A DNA stretch of 7,412 nucleotides from Hominisplanchenecus_A murintestinalis (GTDB taxonomy: Bacteria > Bacillota > Clostridia > Lachnospirales > Lachnospiraceae), in NCBI RefSeq assembly GCF_943193015.1, contig NZ_CALPCM010000071.1, positions 1-7,412 of the forward strand, read 5' to 3'. Under the pieces are notes generated by a model, which did no database searches, was not told the DNA's origin, and was given only the letters and a program-made list of their open reading frames with translations. A program made the translations under genes and the position numbers. The first letter of the stretch is position 1, and each line of letters opens with the position of its first letter. This document shows, piece by piece, positions 5,401-7,412 of this stretch.

Positions 5401-5444
5401 TCCCCCTGAATCCGCCTTACAATATCATTAGAGGATTTAGGGGA
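5401..5444 (+). promoter_or_regulatory. 12-bp hairpin upstream of the gene at 5459
   Basis: The arm 5401-5413 (TCCCCCTGAATCC) pairs with 5433-5444 (GGATTTAGGGGA) in twelve pairs, with one bulged C and one G-T pair, around a 19-base loop. It fills most of the gap between two genes and ends five bases before the ribosome binding site at 5449-5453. There is no T-run, so it is not a clear terminator. Control of translation of the next gene, a partial attenuator or a protein-binding site are possible. Confidence 0.45.
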
Positions 5445-5448
5445 TTGT

Positions 5449-5453
5449 GGAGG
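5449..5453 (+). promoter_or_regulatory. Ribosome binding site fixing the start at 5459
   Basis: GGAGG lies five bases before ATG 5459. The upstream in-frame GTG at 5447 overlaps this site, so it cannot be the main start. Confidence 0.5.
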
Positions 5454-5458
5454 GAAAT

Positions 5459-5881
5459 ATGGAGAGATTGACTGAAAGAGCAGAAATTGATAAATGTCCG
5501 GGAATTTGGGTGAAAGAGGGATTCGCAAACGAGGGGAACAAGACGTGGTTTAACGGATATGCCGAGGGGTATTCAGCAATAAACAAGTGCGCTGATTATG
5601 AGGATTTAGAAGAACAAGGCAAACTTCTGAAACCGCCTTGCGCGGCGGGGGATACGATATATCATGTTTGTATTCCTAAAAATGATGAACCGCAAATAAT
5701 CGAAATGAAAGTCGGTTGTGTTGAACCATGCGGAGCAATCAGAAACTATAAGGGAACGTGCGAAGTCTGGAATGTATATGCAGAAACGGATTACACAAAA
5801 GCATATTTTAAGTTCTTTGATTTCGGTAAAACCGTTTTCCTCACCGGAGAAGAAGCCGAAGCTGCATTGAAAGAATTATGA
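5459..5881 (+). CDS. Phage accessory protein with MERLTER/YED N-terminal module
   Basis: A 140-residue protein of a type common in Bacillota phages. It begins MERLTERAEIDKCPG and has INKCADYEDLEEQGKLLKPPC at residues 40-60, a region that in relatives reads like 'lakYEDteeqG'. Next comes AAGDTIYHVCIP (61-72), then a beta-rich C-terminus ending FKFFDFGKTVFLTGEEAEAALKEL, also a recurring phage ending. The function is unknown; the small beta fold with conserved Cys suggests a protein- or nucleic-acid-binding role, which is inference only. I chose ATG 5459 over GTG 5447 because GGAGG at 5449-5453 lies just before it and family members start MERLT. A hairpin precedes it, and its stop overlaps the next small gene by four bases. 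It shares the N-terminal module with the gene at 5969. Confidence 0.65.
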   Translation: MERLTERAEIDKCPGIWVKEGFANEGNKTWFNGYAEGYSAINKCADYEDLEEQGKLLKPPCAAGDTIYHVCIPKNDEPQIIEMKVGCVEPCGAIRNYKGTCEVWNVYAETDYTKAYFKFFDFGKTVFLTGEEAEAALKEL

Positions 5882-5997
5882 ACATCCGAACAACAATAAA
5901 CAAACTCCAAAAAGCACTGATACAGCGAGGATATATCTATAAAATTTGGAAGGTCAGGGAAAATAATCATGGATTTTATGAACGAACGAATAACTGA
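5878..5997 (+). CDS. 39-residue coupled small ORF, probably a truncated family member
   Basis: The ATG at 5878 overlaps the previous stop by four bases (ATGA). The product begins MNIRTTINKLQKALIQRGYIYKI. From memory that matches the start of a small phage protein family, usually about twice as long, whose next residues form a beta-rich domain. Here the sequence after YIYKI turns into an unrelated stretch (WKVRENNHGFYERTNN) and stops, overlapping the following gene by 29 bases. The likely explanation is that a deletion or recombination joined the 5' end of this gene to the next one. It may still be translated through coupling. Whether the peptide does anything cannot be judged. Confidence 0.45.
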   Translation: MNIRTTINKLQKALIQRGYIYKIWKVRENNHGFYERTNN

Positions 5998-6319
5998 GGA
6001 TGCAAGAGAAGAATTTGCCCCATCACGTTATGGATTGAAAAGTAAAAATGATTCAATAGTTAAACCGTACGGCACATATGAACTGTTCTTTGAGATTACT
6101 TTTCAAGTACTGCAAAAGCTTGGGGCATATGAGGATATAGGAACGCCGGAAGAATGTAGAAAAGCAATGGAAAGGCAGAGGGGGAAGAATCCAGTCAAAG
6201 ACGAATATAACCATGATTGCTGCCCGACCTGCGGTTGGGTTGTCTACCAAGAAGAATATGGGGGCAGATACTTACCACATTGCGAAAACTGCGGCCAGGC
6301 TATTGATTGGGATAATTAA
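5969..6319 (+). CDS. Zinc-ribbon phage protein with ERITE/YED N-terminal module
   Basis: A 116-residue protein in two parts. The N-terminal part (residues 6-63) has ERITEDAREEF and LQKLGAYEDIGTPEEC, a divergent copy of the ERLTER...YED module of the gene at 5459. The C-terminal part is a clear zinc ribbon: Cys85-x2-Cys88 (CPTCGW) and Cys105-x2-Cys108 (CENCGQAIDW), an ending that recurs in many phage zinc-ribbon proteins. One bound zinc is inferred; the target is unknown. ATG 5969 has AGGGA at 5956-5960, eight bases upstream; ATG 5978 is possible but has a weaker site. Its 5' end lies inside the truncated ORF at 5878-5997, so the original start of this gene may have been altered by the same rearrangement. 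It is part of the AT-richer accessory block. Confidence 0.65.
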   Translation: MDFMNERITEDAREEFAPSRYGLKSKNDSIVKPYGTYELFFEITFQVLQKLGAYEDIGTPEECRKAMERQRGKNPVKDEYNHDCCPTCGWVVYQEEYGGRYLPHCENCGQAIDWDN

Positions 6320-6336
6320 GTGGTTTGTGGGAGAAT

Positions 6337-6344
6337 GGGGGGGG
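6337..6344 (+). repeat. G8 tract in a ribosome binding site
   Basis: Eight G's run directly into the AGG of the ribosome binding site of the gene at 6352. A change in tract length would not alter a reading frame here, but could change the ribosome binding site context slightly. Confidence 0.4.
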
Positions 6345-6351
6345 AGGAAGA

Positions 6352-6582
6352 ATGAAATATAAGTGCATAAAAGAAATGTGCTTACCGAAGTGTGATGGTG
6401 ATGGCTTTGAAATTCCAAATGAATACGGATTTGTGACAGTCGGCAGTATTTGGGAAAGAGACGATAGAGGAAACCTTATTGGCGGCGATGTACATATGGA
6501 TTCACTGGATGATGATTCTGATTTTGGATGGATAGAAATGCCGCTTGATGACTTGAAAGAGAATTTTGCATTGATTGAATGA
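6352..6582 (+). CDS. Small acidic phage/mobile-element protein, function unknown
   Basis: A 76-residue acidic protein beginning MKYKCIKEMCLPKCDGDG, followed by FVTVGSIWERDD (residues 27-38), GNLIGGDVHMDS and WIEMPLDDLKENFALIE. From memory this is a recurring small protein of Bacillota phages and mobile elements, recognisable by 'kgSiWer.d....gGevhle......wiei....l...F'; no function is established. It probably folds as a small beta-sheet protein. Three Cys lie in the first 14 residues (5, 10 and 14). The start is ATG 6352, with GGAGG at 6343-6347 four bases upstream; the in-frame TTG at 6325 would put Gly-rich ribosome-binding-site sequence into the protein and is rejected. It ends the AT-richer block. 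Confidence 0.65.
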   Translation: MKYKCIKEMCLPKCDGDGFEIPNEYGFVTVGSIWERDDRGNLIGGDVHMDSLDDDSDFGWIEMPLDDLKENFALIE

Positions 6583-6633
6583 AATCGGTGAGCGTATAGG
6601 CGGTGGGACATTGACTGTTTCGCGCCGATGCAG

Positions 6634-6641
6634 AAAGGAGG
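6634..6641 (+). promoter_or_regulatory. Strong ribosome binding site fixing the start at 6652
   Basis: AAAGGAGG lies ten bases before ATG 6652. The in-frame ATG at 6628 stands upstream of this site, so the start at 6652 is preferred. Confidence 0.65.
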
Positions 6642-6651
6642 CAGGAAAAAC

Positions 6652-6939
6652 ATGCACACGAAAAGAAACCCGTACATAGACCGGGCGAAGCACTGCATAG
6701 GGCTTGACAGGAAGAAGCCATACATCCGGCACGGGAAGAAGTTTTACCGCCCATACCGTAATTATTTTGCCACTGGCAGGGATTACGAGATTTGGGAAAT
6801 GATGGAGTCTGCCGGATATGCGAAACGTGGGGAACAGAACCAGCATGGAGGATATACATTCCATCTAACCCGCGCAGGGCTGGACTGGCTAGGCAAACAG
6901 CTTGGGATACATATCTATGACGAGGGAGAAGATACATGA
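6652..6939 (+). CDS. Conserved small phage protein, possible winged-helix-like fold
   Basis: A 95-residue basic protein. The first part is MHTKRNPYIDRAKHCIGLDRKKPY, and the core is KFYRPYRNYFATGRDYEIWEMMESAGYAKRG, then GYTFHLTRAGLDWLGKQLGIHIYDE. The pattern of an aromatic basic strand, a helix with W-E-M-M, a glycine turn (SAGYA), a beta hairpin and 'hLTraGldwL' resembles the helix and wing of small winged-helix proteins such as DNA-binding regulators. I recall close relatives in Clostridia phages with no assigned function, so DNA binding is only an inference. The start at 6652 is set by AAAGGAGG at 6634-6641. Base composition returns here to the GC-richer type of the first half. Its stop overlaps the next start by four bases. 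Confidence 0.65.
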   Translation: MHTKRNPYIDRAKHCIGLDRKKPYIRHGKKFYRPYRNYFATGRDYEIWEMMESAGYAKRGEQNQHGGYTFHLTRAGLDWLGKQLGIHIYDEGEDT

Positions 6940-7097
6940 CAGCGGAACAGAAACGCCGGGCGGCCGCAAGGAAGGACGCTGCCGCCCGGCGTAACATACC
7001 ACGGGTGGCATACTGGCACATGGCGCACAGGCCGTACCGGGTGAAGGGAGGGGACAGGAGTGACGGAAAAGGAACTTTTACAGATAGGAAAGAATAA
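6936..7097 (+). CDS. Tiny very basic coupled ORF
   Basis: A 53-residue ORF (MTAEQKRRAAARKDAAARRN, then IPRVAYWHMAHRPYRVKGG...) whose ATG overlaps the previous stop by four bases. It is rich in Arg, Lys and Ala and has no Cys or membrane segment. Codons for about residues 6-19 contain the perfect 12-bp inverted repeat at 6953-6992, so the peptide repeat RRAAARKDAAARR may reflect selection on DNA or RNA structure rather than on protein. Its last 38 bases overlap the next gene in another frame, beginning at the GTG at 7060. It has no recognisable family. Coupling favours real translation, but the overlap and odd composition leave doubt. Confidence 0.5.
   Translation: MTAEQKRRAAARKDAAARRNIPRVAYWHMAHRPYRVKGGDRSDGKGTFTDRKE
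6953..6992. repeat. Perfect 12-bp GC-rich inverted repeat
   Basis: The arm 6953-6964 (ACGCCGGGCGGC) is the exact reverse complement of 6981-6992 (GCCGCCCGGCGT), with a 16-base loop. It is the longest uninterrupted perfect stem I found in the window. No T-run follows on the + strand; on the minus strand the stem is followed by TTCTGTT, a poor terminator tail. It could be an RNA structure, a protein-binding site or a weak minus-strand terminator near the early/late junction. Confidence 0.65.
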
Positions 7098-7412
7098 CCG
7101 CAGGATGGCGCAGCTTAAAGAAAAGTACAGGGAACTCAAATATGATAATGGAATCGGCAGCAGGACACAAGACGGGATGCCACACGGACAGAGCACGTTC
7201 AATACTTCCATGAATTCAGTAGAGGAAATGTATGATGTCGAGCTGGAGTACAAGGAACTGTATTACAAGAACATGAAACTGATACAGCGCGCCAGGTCAT
7301 ACATAGAAACAATACCCGATTGGGTAATACGCCTCATCCTGACACTGAAATATATCAATACCCTCCCTGAATATGAAGTAGCGGCAGCAATAGGAATAAC
7401 CGAGCAGGAATG
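7060..7412 (+). CDS. RinA/ArpU-like sigma-factor-type late transcription regulator, partial
   Basis: The first 117 residues of a gene cut by the window end. Visible are MTEKELLQIGKNNRRMAQL, a helical region EEMYDVELEYKELYYKNMKLIQRARSYIETI, and then DWVIRLILTLKYINTLPEYEVAAAIGITEQE, which reads as the beginning of a sigma-70 region 4-like helix-turn-helix ('Y..glt..eIa..lgit...V'). Phage proteins of this build (ArpU/RinA/DUF1492 types) switch on late genes and typically stand just before the small terminase gene. The GTG start at 7060 is backed by GGGAGGGG a few bases upstream; the N-terminal MTEKELL is a normal start for the family. It overlaps the tiny ORF before it by 38 bases. The family call is by pattern, and the recognition helix is beyond the window. 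Confidence 0.7.
   Translation, partial: MTEKELLQIGKNNRRMAQLKEKYRELKYDNGIGSRTQDGMPHGQSTFNTSMNSVEEMYDVELEYKELYYKNMKLIQRARSYIETIPDWVIRLILTLKYINTLPEYEVAAAIGITEQE

Noticed and set aside
6585..6630. Weak inverted pairing ATCGG/CCGAT between the genes at 6352 and 6652
   Set aside because: Only five clean pairs across a long loop; this is expected by chance.
1398..7166. GGCAGCAGGAC present three times (1398-1408, 4686-4696, 7156-7166)
   Set aside because: The copies are far apart with no shared context, and two encode GSRT; the purine-rich coding bias explains such repeats better than a functional site.
1..7412. CRISPR array, tRNA, insertion sequence or attachment site
   Set aside because: I saw no regularly spaced repeats, no cloverleaf with a T-loop, no transposase and no integrase with flanking direct repeats.

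Overview
The window looks like the early/replication part of a tailed-phage genome or prophage from a Gram-positive Bacillota host, most likely a Lachnospiraceae-type gut Clostridium. The reasons are short, tightly packed genes all on the + strand, ATGA stop/start overlaps (at 4039, 4362, 5878 and 6936), strong AGGAGG-type ribosome binding sites, a purine-rich coding strand, and several protein families I recognise from Clostridia siphophages. I saw no tRNA, rRNA, CRISPR array, insertion sequence or convincing minus-strand gene. Host and family assignments come from reading the proteins and from memory; no search was run.

Layout: (1) 1-453: tail of an unidentified gene, then two small genes, one a zinc-ribbon protein. 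(2) 454-620: the only sizeable intergenic region. It holds an 11-bp inverted repeat, an 8-bp hairpin and a CTTGATA motif. (3) 621-1797: an HUH (rolling-circle type) replication initiator, overlapped at its 3' end by an HNH-type nuclease gene. (4) 1820-2590: a conserved phage protein of unknown function and an RNase H-fold protein that seems to lack most catalytic acids. (5) 2679-4042: a broken SNF2-like helicase/DNA methyltransferase gene with two apparent extra G's in G-tracts and a large in-frame internal deletion. (6) 4039-4673: a conserved small protein and a DUF4406 (nucleoside 2-deoxyribosyltransferase-like) protein. (7) 4726-6582: an AT-richer block of small accessory genes, several Cys-rich and two sharing an N-terminal module. 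(8) 6652-7412: a small conserved phage protein, a tiny basic ORF containing a perfect 12-bp inverted repeat, and the start of a RinA/ArpU-like sigma-factor-type late regulator that runs off the window.

How it fits together: the initiator, HNH nuclease, RNase H-fold protein and helicase/methylase form a DNA-handling module. The DUF4406 gene and small accessory proteins follow. The regulator at the end is of the type that usually sits just before the packaging and structural genes, so the window probably spans the end of the early region up to the early/late junction. The most interesting point is a possible rolling-circle origin in the leader of the initiator gene: a hairpin followed four bases later by CTTGATA, the core nick sequence known from phiX174 and pC194/pUB110-type origins. 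The broken helicase/methylase suggests either a decaying prophage or sequencing error in G-tracts.
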